Shown: positions 30,301 to 40,162, numbered from the stretch's first letter. The stretch: DNA of 64,000 nt from Ornithinimicrobium flavum (GCF_004526345.1 NZ_CP038213.1:3648914-3712913); one strand, 5' to 3'. Made by a program: numbers and translations. Notes: generated by a model from the letters alone, not told the origin.

Positions 30301-30463
30301 ACGCGGCCTCCACGAGCACCTCCCGGGCGTGCAGGGACCGGGTCCGCAGCGCCGTCGCCGCGAGGGCGTCCGGGGCGTCGAGCAGGATCTGGTTGCGTGC
30401 GGTGTCGCGGGAGACACCGGCCCGGGTCGCGACCGGGTGGCCCGAGGGGTCAGCCGTCGCCAT
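27398..30463 (-). CDS. Bifunctional GT2-GT4-like glycosyltransferase
   Basis: The protein has 1021 residues from the ATG at 30463; a GTG at 30466 is in frame. Residues about 1-200 are helical repeats. About 225-430 form a GT2 domain with VVSAYRPGPALLTAVGSLL, ILVVDDAS and the DxD-type LDSDDWLHP. About 520-850 resemble a GT-B transferase (RYSRDHPLKHPATH, then EAFGRVLLEAAASGVVVVAH). The last 170 residues are variable. Two active domains suggest addition of two different sugars or alternating linkage. It overlaps the small membrane gene upstream by 14 bases. Confidence 0.83.
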   Translation of the reverse strand: MATADPSGHPVATRAGVSRDTARNQILLDAPDALAATALRTRSLHAREVLVEAAWPGRTAADVDDWAGGPGRPTTLPEGADAYHLGQYARVLCLQTPDATDVARGRAVLEALLASGADDRLHPQAVQILLHLRCRDRDVEGSAALLEHPSVPPDVADAVRADLANPFLAGGAEDDRPTQGWLARLTHALVSPALAPLRLAEEGVTPLDRLTTEPLPRADRPGDALVTVVVSAYRPGPALLTAVGSLLAQTWRHLEILVVDDASQEEAAGPWLDAAEALDPRVRVIRKGVNGGTYRARNTALSQARGDYLTTLDSDDWLHPQAVAILVRALEDDPARMATRALGARVSEELGLVRLGYRHRAVAAPTLLVRLDPVLSRVGFFDPARKSADTEYARRIEAAFGERSVLTVPECLLLLRSGEDTLSSAEFSRMWRHGARHAYKSLYAPWHEEIRAGAAAYLDPVADRPVPEPRRWTAGAPRDPALPPPRHLDLVLGGDWRRYGGPQRSMLEELRAAREAGRTVGILHLEALRFATTKDLPLCAPVTELLRRREVEWVHLDDDVDVDVLMVRYPLVLQHPPTVPGGRTLRPRRLLVVANQAPLEPDGTDQRYVVADVTARARETFGTDPVWVPQGPVIREVLLAQDPSLALTDWDNPGLIDLDGWAVRDPARVPDAGGSPVVVGRYSRDHPLKHPATHADMVAAYDLGPGFDVRLMGSRATWKRLQLEAGLAEDTPVPAGWTMLRAGSMDPKDLLRDLDFFLYQDHPDRHEAFGRVLLEAAASGVVVVAHPKHERVFGDLLDYAEPTGSRAVIGSYLADPQRYAARVAQMQRLVAERYSHASFLRRLGPAPGAGPGQDGRSPSGSSSAGPGPVTPWSGEAEVEVLPTGDPRLPAAVVVTPVVGDPPAVHTTALRSAADAGRADQLVLLHRRALSAGTRARLAAALAVPADGDVDDALVGAVGACPDVVLLLLVRDGWVRAVSGEGVDVGTPDGGTTPAGRAELDGWPLAAGPVVLRLSAPGGRPG

Positions 30464-30800
30464 CACGGCGGCGCAGCGAGGCCTCGAGGGTGTCCTGCAA
30501 CCGGTCGAGGCGGCCGGTGTACTGCGCCTGCAGCGCCCGGACCGTCCCGACGACGTCCTCCTGGCTCGGGGCCGCGCGCCCGCCCGTGGTGTCGATCGAG
30601 GCGACCTGGCTGCGCACGTAGGACCGCAGCTCGCGGACCCGGCGGTCGGCGTCGAGCGCGACGAGGAAGGTGGCGGACACCACCGCCATGACGGCGAGCA
30701 CCACGAGCCACCACCACTGCAGCACCGCCCCCACGACGGCCACCAGGGTCGCCCCGCCGGTCAGCGCGAGACCGAGGACGTGCAGGAGCCGGGTGCGCAT
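30450..30800 (-). CDS. Small two-helix membrane protein
   Basis: The protein has 116 residues from ATG 30800. Two hydrophobic helices (about 6-27 and 30-47: LGLALTGGATLVAVVGAVL, WWWLVVLAVMAVVSATFLVAL) are followed by a charged helical tail of about 65 residues, probably coiled coil (LDADRRVRELRSYVRS, LQAQYTGRLDRLQDTLEASL). No family was recognised. It overlaps the downstream bifunctional transferase and follows a GT4 gene by ten bases. A scaffold role at the membrane is speculation. Confidence 0.72.
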   Translation of the reverse strand: MRTRLLHVLGLALTGGATLVAVVGAVLQWWWLVVLAVMAVVSATFLVALDADRRVRELRSYVRSQVASIDTTGGRAAPSQEDVVGTVRALQAQYTGRLDRLQDTLEASLRRRDGDG

Positions 30801-30810
30801 GGGCTGCACG

Positions 30811-33296
30811 CTACCCGGTGGGCCGGCCCCGGCCGGCGAGCACGGACCGGTAGAGCTCGGCATACCTCCGGGCGTTGCCGGCCCAGGTGCGCTCGCGCAG
30901 CACCCAGTCCCGGGCGCGGGCGGCCACGGCGGCGCGCTCCTGCGGATCCTCGGCCAGCCGCCGGAGCAGGGCGGCCAGGGCCGCGGCGTCCCCCGCCGGG
31001 TAGGACCATCCGCGCTCGCCGTCGCCGATCACCTCCAGCAGCGCCGGCTGGGCCGACACGACGACCGGCACGCCGAGCGCCATGGCCTCGTAGGGCTTGA
31101 GGGGGGTGACGAGCCGGGCGGCGCGCTCGTGGCTGCGGGGCACGACGAGGACGTCGAGCAGGCCGTAGGCGGCAGCCACCTCGGCGTGCGGCACCGTGCC
31201 GGGAAGGACCACGCAGTCCTCGGCCCGCCACCGGGTGACGAGCTCCTCGACCTGCGCCCGCCGGCGGCCGTCCCCGACCACCAGGGCCCGCACGGGCAGA
31301 CCCTCGTTGCGCAGCAGGACGGCCGCCCGCACGAGGTCCTCCACCTGCTCCCGCGCGTGGTCCAGGTTGGTCACGTAGCCGAAGGTGAAGACTCCTCGGG
31401 TGCCCCAGCGCCCGGCGAGGGCCTCGTCGCGCGGGGCCGGCGTCAGGGCCTCGGCGTCGACGGCGTTGGGGACGACCAGCAGCCGGTCCGGGTCCACGCC
31501 CCCCCGGGCCAGCAGGTCGGCGCGCATCGTCCCGGCCAGCGTCACCCCGGCGTCGGCGAGGCCGAGCAGCTCGGCCTCCTTGGCCATCCGGCGGGCGAAG
31601 GTCTCGCCCCGCTCGGCCCGTCCCTCCTGCTGGGTCCACAGCGACTCGAAGAGCCCGCGCAGCTCGTAGACCCACGGCAGCCCGGTCGTGCGGGCCACGG
31701 CCGCCCCGACCACCCCCAGGTCGTAGCCCGCCCCCCCGAGTGGACGTGCAGCAGCGAGGGACGCTCCCGCCGGACGATCTCCAGCACGGCCTCCGCCTGC
31801 TGCTGCAGGTATGCCGTGCGCCCGCCGCCGCGGACCGGTGGCGGCACCAGGTAGCGGACCCCGTCCAGGACGACCTCCGCCACGGGGCCGGTCGCGTCGA
31901 GGCCGGTCGCGTCGGCGGCGGTGAGGACCCCGTCGGCGGCGGAGGTGACGGGCGGGGGCGGACCCTCGGCGGGCGCGGCCACCCCCACCACGTCGACGCC
32001 TTCGGCCACCAGCGCCCGCAGCGTGTGGTGGCCCCGGACGCTGTAACCCGCCTGCCGCTGCGGCAGCACCACCTTGAGCAGGTGCAGGACCGGGCCGTCC
32101 GGGTCCAGGTCCATCGGTGTCGGCGGCAGGGGCGGCAGCCAGCCCGGCTCGGTCTCCCGGAGCTTGTCCTCCACCGCGGCGAGGACGTCGCGCGCCTGCT
32201 CGACCGGAGCCCCGCCCGCGACGGGGTGCTCGACCTGGCGCAGCACCACCTGCCGCTCCAGGGTGAGGGCACCGGTGACCCGGGCCAGGAAGCTGAGCTC
32301 GCGCAGCAGCGCCGGCGTGGGGTCGTCCGCCTCCGCCAGGGTGGACGCCAGCGCCAGGGCCGCGTCGTCCCCCTCCTGCGCCGCGGCCCGGAGCAGGCTC
32401 GCCGTCCTGGGGTCCAGCACCGTGGCGAGCAGGTCGACCGACCCTGGCTCCTCGAGCGCGTGCTGGTCGACCACGGCGTCGATCCGGGCCGGGTCCAGGA
32501 GGTGGCGCCAGGGGGTGCGCCGGTCGGTGGGCCGTCGCAGGTGCACCACGCGCGGACGGCGGGGGCCGGGGGCCAGGACGGCCGGTCCCAGGCCGTCGAG
32601 GACCAGCACGTCGACCCCCCGCAGGTCCGGGCCCGCCAGGTCACCTGGGTCCTCCCCGTCCCCCCCGTCCCAGACGCTCAGCGCGACCCGGGGGTGCCGC
32701 AGCGCCTCCTCCACCCCCGGGCGCACCGCCGACCCGGGTGCGGGGGCGAGCAGGACGGTATGCCGTGCGCCCAGGGGACGCTCCGGTCCGGGACCGGGAC
32801 CGGGACCGGGACCGGGACCGGGGTCGGGGGGCGGGGGGCCGGCCGCCCGCGCGGCGGCCGTGTCCTGGGCGATCTCCTCCGCGCCCTGGTCCCAGGTGCG
32901 GACCGGGACCGCGCGACCGGCCGGGCCGTCGGGCCGCCGCCACCGGGCCAGTGCCTGGGCGGCGGTGTCGTCCAGCGCCACCAGCTCGACCTCCGGCACC
33001 TCCGGCCCCCCGGCCGCGGCGAGCTGGTCGGCCAGCCACGGGTCGCTCTGCAGCTGCTCGGCCAGCGGGGCCGCCGCGCCCCGCACGGCCCGCGCGACCC
33101 AGGAGCCGAGGAGACCGCCGACCCCCTCGGCGGCCCTGGGGTCCACGACCTGGTGCCAGGCGAGCGCCCCGTGCCGGGGCGGCCGCTGCGCCGCCACCCG
33201 AACGTCCACGCCGGCCGCCCCCGCGGCCTCCAGCAGGGCGAGCTGGTCGGCGCGCTCCACCCGGGCGCCAACCACGACGAACCTGCGCGACTGCAT
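30811..33296 (-). CDS. GT4-type glycosyltransferase with long N-terminal region (one frameshift)
   Basis: The frame from ATG 33296 breaks at the G7 run on the minus strand (31731-31737). Adding one G joins LLHVHSGG to AGYDLGVVGAAVART and gives 828 residues. The C-terminal 350 residues are a GT4 transferase (VYELRGLFESLW, VPNAVDAEAL, PLKPYEAMALGVPVVVSAQPALLEVI). The N-terminal 450 residues are unassigned and contain a Pro-Gly repeat linker. It lies immediately upstream of the small membrane protein and the GT2-GT4 protein in one operon. Confidence 0.8.
32789..32820. repeat. GGGACC hexanucleotide tandem repeat
   Basis: About five copies of a 6-bp unit (GGGACC) lie inside the GT4-type gene and encode a Pro-Gly alternating linker near residue 165. 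Being in frame, length changes here would only alter the linker. Confidence 0.8.
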
Positions 33297-33335
33297 ACCG
33301 TGGATCCTCCCAGACCGGCACGTAGAGTGGACGCG

Positions 33336-34529
33336 ATGTCCGCCTCGACCGAGTCCCCGACCAGCGCCACCGACCTCGTCGTCTCCTACTGCTTCCCGCC
33401 CTTCGTCGACACGGCCGCGATCGTGGCGGCCAAGCGGGTCCGCGAGACGGGCCGCCCGGTCGACGTCATCCAGAACGAGATGACCCCGGAGCGCACGACC
33501 GACCCCGGCCTCGCGCGCATCGCCGACCACCTGGTGGTGCGCCGCCGGATGGTCGACACGCCGACGTACTTCTCGTCCTGGAGGTCCGTCGTGGCGTGGA
33601 CCGAGATCGGCCTGCAGCAGGCCCTGGCCTGGGACCGGGAGGGGGCGGGGTACGAACGCCTCTACTCCCGGGCCCACTTCGCCGCGAGCCACATCCTGGC
33701 CGGCCGCTTCGCGCTGCTCCGCCCCGGGGTGCGCTGGACGGCCGAGTTCTCCGACCCGCTGTCGCACGACGTCAAGGGCGAGGTGCGGCACGCGCCCACC
33801 GCCCCGGACGCCCTGCTCACGACCCTCGCCGACGGCCTGCGGCGGGCCGGGTTCACGCCCCCGACCAGCAACAACGTCTTCGAGTGGGCGGAGGTCGTGC
33901 CCTTCGCCCTGGCCGACGAGCTGCTCTTCACCAATGTCCACCAGCGGGACCTCATGGTGGAGGCGGTGGAGGACCCGGCCCTGCGCGAGCGCATCCTGCA
34001 GGTGGCGACCGTGACCCCCCACCCGACGCTGGGGCCGGAGTTCTACGAGCTCGCCGACCCCGACCTCGCCCTGGACCCCGCCCGCCGGCACATCGGGTAC
34101 TTCGGCAACTTCTACGCCACCCGCGGGATGGGCACCGTCCTGGACGCGCTCGAGGTGCTGCCGCAGCACCAGCGCGACCGGGTCTGCCTGCACGTCTTCG
34201 CCGGCAAGCCGGGCGAGCTGCTCGCCGAGGTGGAGCGCCGCGGGCTCGGGGACGTCGTCAAGGCCGGGCCGTTCGTCGGCTTCCTCGACTTCCTCGCCCT
34301 GTGCCGACGGATGGACGTGCTGCTGGTCAACGACGCGGTGACCTCCGGGCTGCTGTCGACCAACCCTTTCCTGCCCTCGAAGTGGAGCGACTACAAGGGG
34401 TCGGGGACGCCGGTCTGGGGCATCGTGGAGAGCGGCTCGGTGCTCGACGAGCAGGCGCTCGCCTACCGCTCCCCCGTCGGGTTCACCTCGGCCGCCGTGC
34501 AGGTGCTGGCCCAGATCGCCGACGGCTGA
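33336..34529 (+). CDS. Glycosyltransferase-like protein GT-B' (paralogue of 16188-17456)
   Basis: This 397-residue protein shares the main blocks of GT-B: LVVSYCFPPFVDTAAIVAAKRV, PVDVIQNEM, DTPTYFSSWRSVVAW, HIGYFGNFYATRG and KWSDYKGSGTPVWGI. It is convergent with the GT-A paralogue six bases downstream. This mirrors the GT-A/GT-B pair at 13950-17456. Donor and acceptor are unknown. Confidence 0.76.
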   Translation: MSASTESPTSATDLVVSYCFPPFVDTAAIVAAKRVRETGRPVDVIQNEMTPERTTDPGLARIADHLVVRRRMVDTPTYFSSWRSVVAWTEIGLQQALAWDREGAGYERLYSRAHFAASHILAGRFALLRPGVRWTAEFSDPLSHDVKGEVRHAPTAPDALLTTLADGLRRAGFTPPTSNNVFEWAEVVPFALADELLFTNVHQRDLMVEAVEDPALRERILQVATVTPHPTLGPEFYELADPDLALDPARRHIGYFGNFYATRGMGTVLDALEVLPQHQRDRVCLHVFAGKPGELLAEVERRGLGDVVKAGPFVGFLDFLALCRRMDVLLVNDAVTSGLLSTNPFLPSKWSDYKGSGTPVWGIVESGSVLDEQALAYRSPVGFTSAAVQVLAQIADG

Positions 34530-34535
34530 GCCGCC

Positions 34536-36653
34536 TCAGACCTCCCCGAGGACCAGCCGACGGAAGGCCTCGCGGGCGTCCCCGCTGCTGAAGCGTTCGG
34601 CGACCACGTCCCGCGCCTCCCGGGACGCCCGGACCCAGTCCTCCTCGGAGGAGGCGGTGGACCGGATCCGCTCCACGGCCTCCTCCACGGTGTCCACCAC
34701 CCAGGACCCGGGGAAGAGGGTGCGCGCCGCCTCCAGCGGGGCGTAGATCGGCCAGTTGCGCACGACGGGGACGACCCCGGAGGCGGCGGCCTCGACCAGC
34801 CCCAGCCCGAAGCTCTCCCGGCGGCTGGTGCTGAGCACGAACCCGGAGGCCGCGAGGTGGGGGGCGACGTCCCGGGTGTACCCCACGAAGTCGACCGCGC
34901 CGCGCACGTCGTCCTGGGTGAGCCGGGCCCGGAACGCCCGGGCGTAGTCGTGCTGGGAACGCACGGCGTCGTCCGGGAAGTCGGTGCCGAGCAGGGACAG
35001 CCGCCACGACGGGTCCTCGCGCGCAGCGCCCCTAGGACGTCCAGCGCCCAGCGGGCGTCCTTGACCTGCTGGCCCCAGCCGACCATGAGCAGCCGGCGCA
35101 GCCGGCCTCGGCCCGGTGCGAGGAAGGGAGCCGGCTCAGGTCGACGACGTTCGGGACGACGTGGACCCGGGTCGCGGGACAGGGCCGGGCCGAGGGCAAC
35201 GAGGGCAACGAGGCCACGAGGCGGCGCATCGGCTCGCTGACGACGACGAGGTCGTCGACCCGGCTCCAGTCGAGAAGGTGGATCCACGGCGAGAGGGCGT
35301 CCATGCTGTGGATCCGCAGGACGAGGCGCACCCCCTCCGGGACCGCCATGACGGTGGCCAGACCACCGCGGTCGGCCCAGTCGACGAAGACGGCGTCAGC
35401 GGCCTCCATCTCCTCCAGGATCTCGTAGTCCGGCACGGCCGGGTCCCCCAGCGCCTGCTGCAGCCGCGCCCCGACGAGGGGACGGTAGGGGCCCAGCCCC
35501 CGCAGGGAGGACCGGGCGGCGAGGTCCACGACCCGGACGTCGGCCTGCTCGGCCAGGGCGTCGATCACCGGCGCGGAGAACTGCGGGTAGCTCCCGGCAC
35601 GACGACGACCCGCCGGGCTCCGGCGTCCGGGGTGCGCCCGGAGCGGGCCGGCAGGACCGGGCGGCGCGGTGCGGTCGAGCCCAGCAGCGCGCCCACCTCG
35701 GACGCCCGCCAGTGCTCCAGGAAGCCCTCCGGGTCGGTGACCAGCGGGGAGGACAGCTTGTCGGCGTGCAGCTCGCGGTGGAAGAGCAGGGCGAGCGCGA
35801 GGTGGGCGAGGTCGGCCGCCTGCTCCACCTGACCCTCGCGCAGGGCGACGTCGGCGGCCTCGGTCAGCTCGCGCGCCACCTCCGGCAGCTCCGGGTGCGG
35901 CTCGCCCGTGGCGGAGGTCGCCGTGAGCGCCCTCAGCCCGCGCAGCCGCGCCCGCACGAGCGGGTCGAGGTCGGGGGTCGCCGGGTCCAGGTGGTGGGAC
36001 AGCTCGTGGGCGAGGTCGTAGCGCCCGGCCAGGTGCATCGCCTCGATCGCGGGGACCAGGGACTCCTGACGCCTCGGGGGGACCGGGCGCACGTAGCGCT
36101 CCAGGTGCCGGACGAGGCTCCGCACGTACGCGGGGGTGAGCCCGGTCGGGCCCTCGGCGGTCCGCACGGCCAGCTTGCGCCATACCCCGCCGACCGCGGA
36201 CCAGTCCGCCAGCTCCGCGGCCGGCACGAGCGGCCGGGCGGGCGTCGTCAGGGCCTCGGCCGCCGCGGTGGCGGCCGCCCCGGCCAACACGACCAGGTCC
36301 GCCGCCTCGAGCGCCCGGACGGCCCGGGGGTCCCGGTGCAGGTCCGCCAGCAGCGGCCCGGTGCGGCCGGCCCGCAGCCGGGCCGGCACGGTCAGCACGC
36401 TGCGGGCCCGCGCCCGCACGCCGCGCGGGGAGGGGTCGATCCGGACCCGGGCGCCGAACTTCTCGAAACGGCTGCCCGGCTCCCCGGAACGCCACATGAG
36501 CACGACCTGGTGCCCGGCCAGGGACAGTCCCCGCAGCGGCCGGACCACCTCGTCCAGCTCCTCCGCCGACGCGGCGACGGCGATCACCCGCTGCCGCCGG
36601 GACGGGGAGACGACGGGGGCCGAGGGAGCAGGTGCGGTGCTGGCGACGGTCAC
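34536..36653 (-). CDS. Large glycosyltransferase-like protein GT-A' (three frameshifts)
   Basis: From GTG 36653 the frame holds to about 35600, then changes near 35600, 35135 and 35025. Restoring three bases makes the length a multiple of three (706 residues). Conserved pieces include SYPQFSAPVIDALAEQ, RLVLRIHSMDALSPWIHLLDWSRVDD, RLLMVGWGQQVKDARWALDVL and FVLSTSRRESFGLGLVEAAASGVVPVV. All have counterparts in GT-A (13950-16165). A GT-B fold in the second half is likely. The N-terminal third (RVIAVAASAEELDEVVRPL) is Rossmann-like. Confidence 0.76.
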
Positions 36654-36673
36654 ACCCCGACGATACGTGGCGG

Positions 36674-37741
36674 TCAGCCGGCGATGAACTCCTCGACCGC
36701 GGCGCGGCCCAGCTCGTCGGGCATCTGCACCGGCGGGGACTTCATCAGGTAGGCCGAGGCGCTCTCCACCGGGCCTCCGAGACCGCGGTCCAGGGCGATC
36801 TTGGCGGCGCGGATGGCGTCGATGATGATGCCCGCGGAGTTCGGGGAGTCCCAGACCTCCAGCTTGTACTCGAGGTTGAGCGGGACGTCGCCGAAGGAAC
36901 GGCCCTCCAGGCGCACGTAGGCCCACTTGCGGTCGTCCAGCCACTGGACGTAGTCGGAGGGGCCGATGTGCACGTCGCGGGCGGCGAGGTCCTGGGACAC
37001 GTTGGAGGTCACCGCCTGGGTCTTGGAGACCTTCTTGGACTCCAGGCGCTCGCGCTCCAGCATGTTCTTGAAGTCCATGTTGCCGCCCACGTTGAGCTGG
37101 TAGGTCCGGTCCAGCGCGACCCCGCGGTCCTCGAACAGCTTGGCCAGGACGCGGTGGGTGATGGTGGCGCCGACCTGGCTCTTGATGTCGTCCCCGATGA
37201 TCGGCACGCCCGCCGCCGCGAACCTCGCGGCCCACTCGGGGTCGGAGGCGATGAAGACCGGCAGCGCGTTGACGAAGGCGACCCCGGCGTCGATGGCGCA
37301 CTGGGCGTAGAACTTGTCCGCCTCCTCGCTGCCCACCGGCAGGTAGGACACCAGCACGTCGACCCGGGCGTCCTTGAGGGCCTGGACGACGTCGACCGGC
37401 TCGGCGTCGGACTCCTCGATCGTCAGGCTGTAGTACTTGCCCAGCCCGTCCAGGGTCGGCCCGCGCTGCACCGTGACCCCGGTCCGGGGCACGTCGGCGA
37501 TGCGGATCGTGTTGTTCTCCCCGGCGTCGATCGCCTCGGCCAGGTCGGTCCCGACCTTCTTGGCGTCGACGTCGAAGGCGGCGACGAACTCGACGTCCCG
37601 CACGTGGTAGCGGCCGAACTGCACGTGCATGAGCCCCGGCACGGTGGTCGAGGGGTCGGCGTCCCGGTAGTACTCCACGCCCTGCACGAGCGAGCTGGCA
37701 CAGTTCCCGACACCCACGAGGGCGACCCGGATCGAACTCAT
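36674..37741 (-). CDS. ino1: Inositol-3-phosphate synthase
   Basis: This 355-residue NAD-dependent enzyme converts glucose 6-phosphate to inositol 3-phosphate. This is the first step toward phosphatidylinositol and mycothiol in actinobacteria. It has the N-terminal Rossmann motif [16 protein letters not shown], followed by [31 protein letters not shown] and [11 protein letters not shown], which carry the catalytic lysines. The length matches the Mycobacterium-type enzyme. It is divergent from the PBP gene, a pairing conserved in actinobacteria. Confidence 0.96.
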   Translation of the reverse strand: MSSIRVALVGVGNCASSLVQGVEYYRDADPSTTVPGLMHVQFGRYHVRDVEFVAAFDVDAKKVGTDLAEAIDAGENNTIRIADVPRTGVTVQRGPTLDGLGKYYSLTIEESDAEPVDVVQALKDARVDVLVSYLPVGSEEADKFYAQCAIDAGVAFVNALPVFIASDPEWAARFAAAGVPIIGDDIKSQVGATITHRVLAKLFEDRGVALDRTYQLNVGGNMDFKNMLERERLESKKVSKTQAVTSNVSQDLAARDVHIGPSDYVQWLDDRKWAYVRLEGRSFGDVPLNLEYKLEVWDSPNSAGIIIDAIRAAKIALDRGLGGPVESASAYLMKSPPVQMPDELGRAAVEEFIAG

Positions 37742-37887
37742 ACGACTTCTTCCTCCAGACAGAGCTGCGGGCGGTCATCCAGACCGCCCCATCACCGCCC
37801 TCAACGCCCCATACCCCGGCCGCATTCCGGTCCGCCGCCCCACGGCGGCTCCGAGGGAGCACCCAGGTCGGCGGGCACAATGGTCCG
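37742..37887. promoter_or_regulatory. Divergent region between ino1 and the PBP gene
   Basis: This 146-base gap holds the start signals of two diverging genes. A short inverted repeat (CCGCCG, CCCCA, CGGCGG, about 37831-37847) is visible. No clear -10/-35 pair was assigned. Confidence 0.45.
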
Positions 37888-40134
37888 GTGAGCCCGTCCC
37901 GCAGCAGCACCGCCACCACCCGCCGCGACCACCGTCGGGCCGGCCGTCGACGCCGCGGCTCCGGCCTGCGGCGCGCCCTCGTCTGGCTGGTGGGGCTCGG
38001 CCTGCTGGCGCTCCTTGTCGCCATCGGCGTCTTCGCGTGGGCCTACCAGCGCACCGACATCCCCGAGCCCAACGATTTCGCCGAGGCGCAGAGCTCGATC
38101 CTCTACTACGCCGACGGGGAGACCGAGCTGGCCCGCTTCACCGGCGGCTACGACCGCGAGCTGGTGCCGCTGTCGGAGGTGCCCGACCACGTGCAGAAGG
38201 CGGTGCTGGCCGCCGAGGACCGCACCTTCTACGAGAACGAGGGCGTCTCGATCACCGGCACGGCCCGCGGCGCCTGGCGCACCCTCACGGGAGACGGCCT
38301 GCAGGCGGGATCGACGATCACCCAGCAGTACGTCAAGAACTACTACCTCACCCCGGACCAGACCCTGCAGCGCAAGTTCACCGAGCTCATCATCGCGGTC
38401 AAGATCGACAACGAGCTGAGCAAGGACGAGATCCTCCAGAACTACCTCAACACCATCTACTTCGGCCGCGGCGCCTACGGCGTCCAGACCGCCAGCCAGG
38501 CCTACTTCGGCAAGGACGTGTCCGAGCTGGACGTCGAGGAGGGGGCCTTCCTCGCCGCCGTGACCAACGCGCCGTCGATGTTCGACCCCGACTACGCGGA
38601 CGGCAACCAGGAGCGCGCCGAGCAGCGGGTCGCCTACGTCCTGGACGGGATGGTCGAGGAGGGCTGGCTGGAGGCCTCGGAGCGGGAGGGTATGACGTTC
38701 CCCGAGGTGGGGACCACCCCGCCGTCGACGGCGGTCCAGGGGGTCGACGGGTACATCGCCCAGCAGGCCCGCGACCAGCTCGTCGAGCTGCTGGCGGTCG
38801 ACGACCAGACGATCGACGGGGGTGGCCTGCGGGTCGTCACCACGATCGAGGAGCAGCACCAGGACGCCGCCGTCGCGGCGGTGGAGGCCTACCGGCCCGC
38901 CGGCGCGGGCACCGACGACATCACGGTCGCGCTGACCTCCGTCCGCCCCGGCGACGGGGCGATCACGGCCATGTACGGCGGCGACGACTACCAGGAGACC
39001 CAGCTCAACTCGGTCACCGACGCCCGGGTGCAGGCCGGGTCGCTCTTCAAGCCGATCACGCTGGCCGCGGCGGTGGCGGACGGCGTCGACACGCTCCAGC
39101 CCTACGAGGGGCCCAGCCCGATGACCTTCGGGGACGAGGAGGACGTCCAGGTCGCCAACTTCCGCGACATCTCCTTCGGCAGCCTCGACCTGCGCACCGC
39201 CCTGGCGGAGTCGGTCAACACGATCTACGTCCAGCTCAACGCGCAGATCGGCCCGGAGAAGACGGTCGAGGCCGCCGTGGACCTCGGGATCCCGGAGGAC
39301 ACCCCCGGCCTGCAGACCGACCTGACCAACGTGCTGGGCACCGCCTCCCCCACCCTGCTGGAGATGACCAACGCCTACGCCACCCTGGCCGCGGAGGGGC
39401 AGCGCGCCACGCCCTACCTGATCCAGGAGGTCAGCACGGCCGCCGGGGAGGTCACCTACACCGCCGAGCCGGAGACCGAGCCCGGCGTCGAGCGGGACGT
39501 CGCCGTCGACGTCACCGACGCCATGACCTTCACGATGACCGTCGGGTCCGGCCTGGCGGCCGGCGACGTGGGGCGACCCACGGCGGCCAAGTCCGGCACG
39601 AGCGAGCGCAACGTCTCGGCCTGGTTCGACGGCTTCGCGCCGCAGCTGGCCGCCGGGGTGGTGATGTACAAGGGCGACGGCACCGAGCCCATGCAGGACC
39701 TCGCCGGGGTCGACCAGATCACCGGAGGCACCTTCCCCGCGCAGGTGTGGGGCGAGTTCATGCGCCTGGCGCTGGAGGGTGAGGAGGTCATCCCGTTCCC
39801 GGAGCGGGTCGGCAACGGCGGCCCGACGGACACCGAGCCCACGACCTCGGAGCCGGAGGTCGAGCCGACGACGGAGGCCCCGGAGCCGACGACCGAGCAG
39901 CCGACCACAGAGGACCCGACGGAGACGACCACGGACGAGCCCACGGAGACCACCGAGGAGCCGACCACCCCGGAGCCGACGACCCCCGAGCCCACCACCC
40001 CGGAGCCCACCACCCCGGAGCCGACGACGCCGGAGCCCACCGACCCCGGGGGCGGCGACCCGCCGGGCAACCCCGACCCCCCGGGCAACCCCGAACCCCC
40101 GGGGGACGGCACGGCCCCGGCGCCGACCGGCTGA
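37888..40134 (+). CDS. Class A penicillin-binding protein (transglycosylase/transpeptidase)
   Basis: This 748-residue protein starts at GTG 37888. A basic cytoplasmic N-terminus and one membrane helix (about 33-53) come first. The GT51 glycosyltransferase domain has catalytic E110 in AAEDRTFYENEGV. The transpeptidase motifs are S385-x-x-K388 (SLFK), S442VN and K568SG. The last 100 residues are a Thr-Pro-Glu-rich tail with TTPEP repeats. It polymerises and cross-links peptidoglycan outside the membrane. Confidence 0.95.
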   Translation: MSPSRSSTATTRRDHRRAGRRRRGSGLRRALVWLVGLGLLALLVAIGVFAWAYQRTDIPEPNDFAEAQSSILYYADGETELARFTGGYDRELVPLSEVPDHVQKAVLAAEDRTFYENEGVSITGTARGAWRTLTGDGLQAGSTITQQYVKNYYLTPDQTLQRKFTELIIAVKIDNELSKDEILQNYLNTIYFGRGAYGVQTASQAYFGKDVSELDVEEGAFLAAVTNAPSMFDPDYADGNQERAEQRVAYVLDGMVEEGWLEASEREGMTFPEVGTTPPSTAVQGVDGYIAQQARDQLVELLAVDDQTIDGGGLRVVTTIEEQHQDAAVAAVEAYRPAGAGTDDITVALTSVRPGDGAITAMYGGDDYQETQLNSVTDARVQAGSLFKPITLAAAVADGVDTLQPYEGPSPMTFGDEEDVQVANFRDISFGSLDLRTALAESVNTIYVQLNAQIGPEKTVEAAVDLGIPEDTPGLQTDLTNVLGTASPTLLEMTNAYATLAAEGQRATPYLIQEVSTAAGEVTYTAEPETEPGVERDVAVDVTDAMTFTMTVGSGLAAGDVGRPTAAKSGTSERNVSAWFDGFAPQLAAGVVMYKGDGTEPMQDLAGVDQITGGTFPAQVWGEFMRLALEGEEVIPFPERVGNGGPTDTEPTTSEPEVEPTTEAPEPTTEQPTTEDPTETTTDEPTETTEEPTTPEPTTPEPTTPEPTTPEPTTPEPTDPGGGDPPGNPDPPGNPEPPGDGTAPAPTG
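39958..40041 (+). repeat. 15-bp repeats coding for TTPEP in the PBP tail
   Basis: Near-identical 15-bp units encode about five TTPEP copies in the extracellular C-terminal tail. Such tails in actinobacterial PBPs are variable in length. Confidence 0.75.
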
Positions 40135-40162
40135 CGCGCGGCGCACCGCATACCCTGACCCC

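Noticed and set aside
27689..30691. A plus-strand open frame of 1000 codons opposite the GT2-GT4 gene
   Set aside because: The minus-strand frame has recognisable transferase motifs; the plus-strand product is low-complexity and fits a shadow of biased codons.
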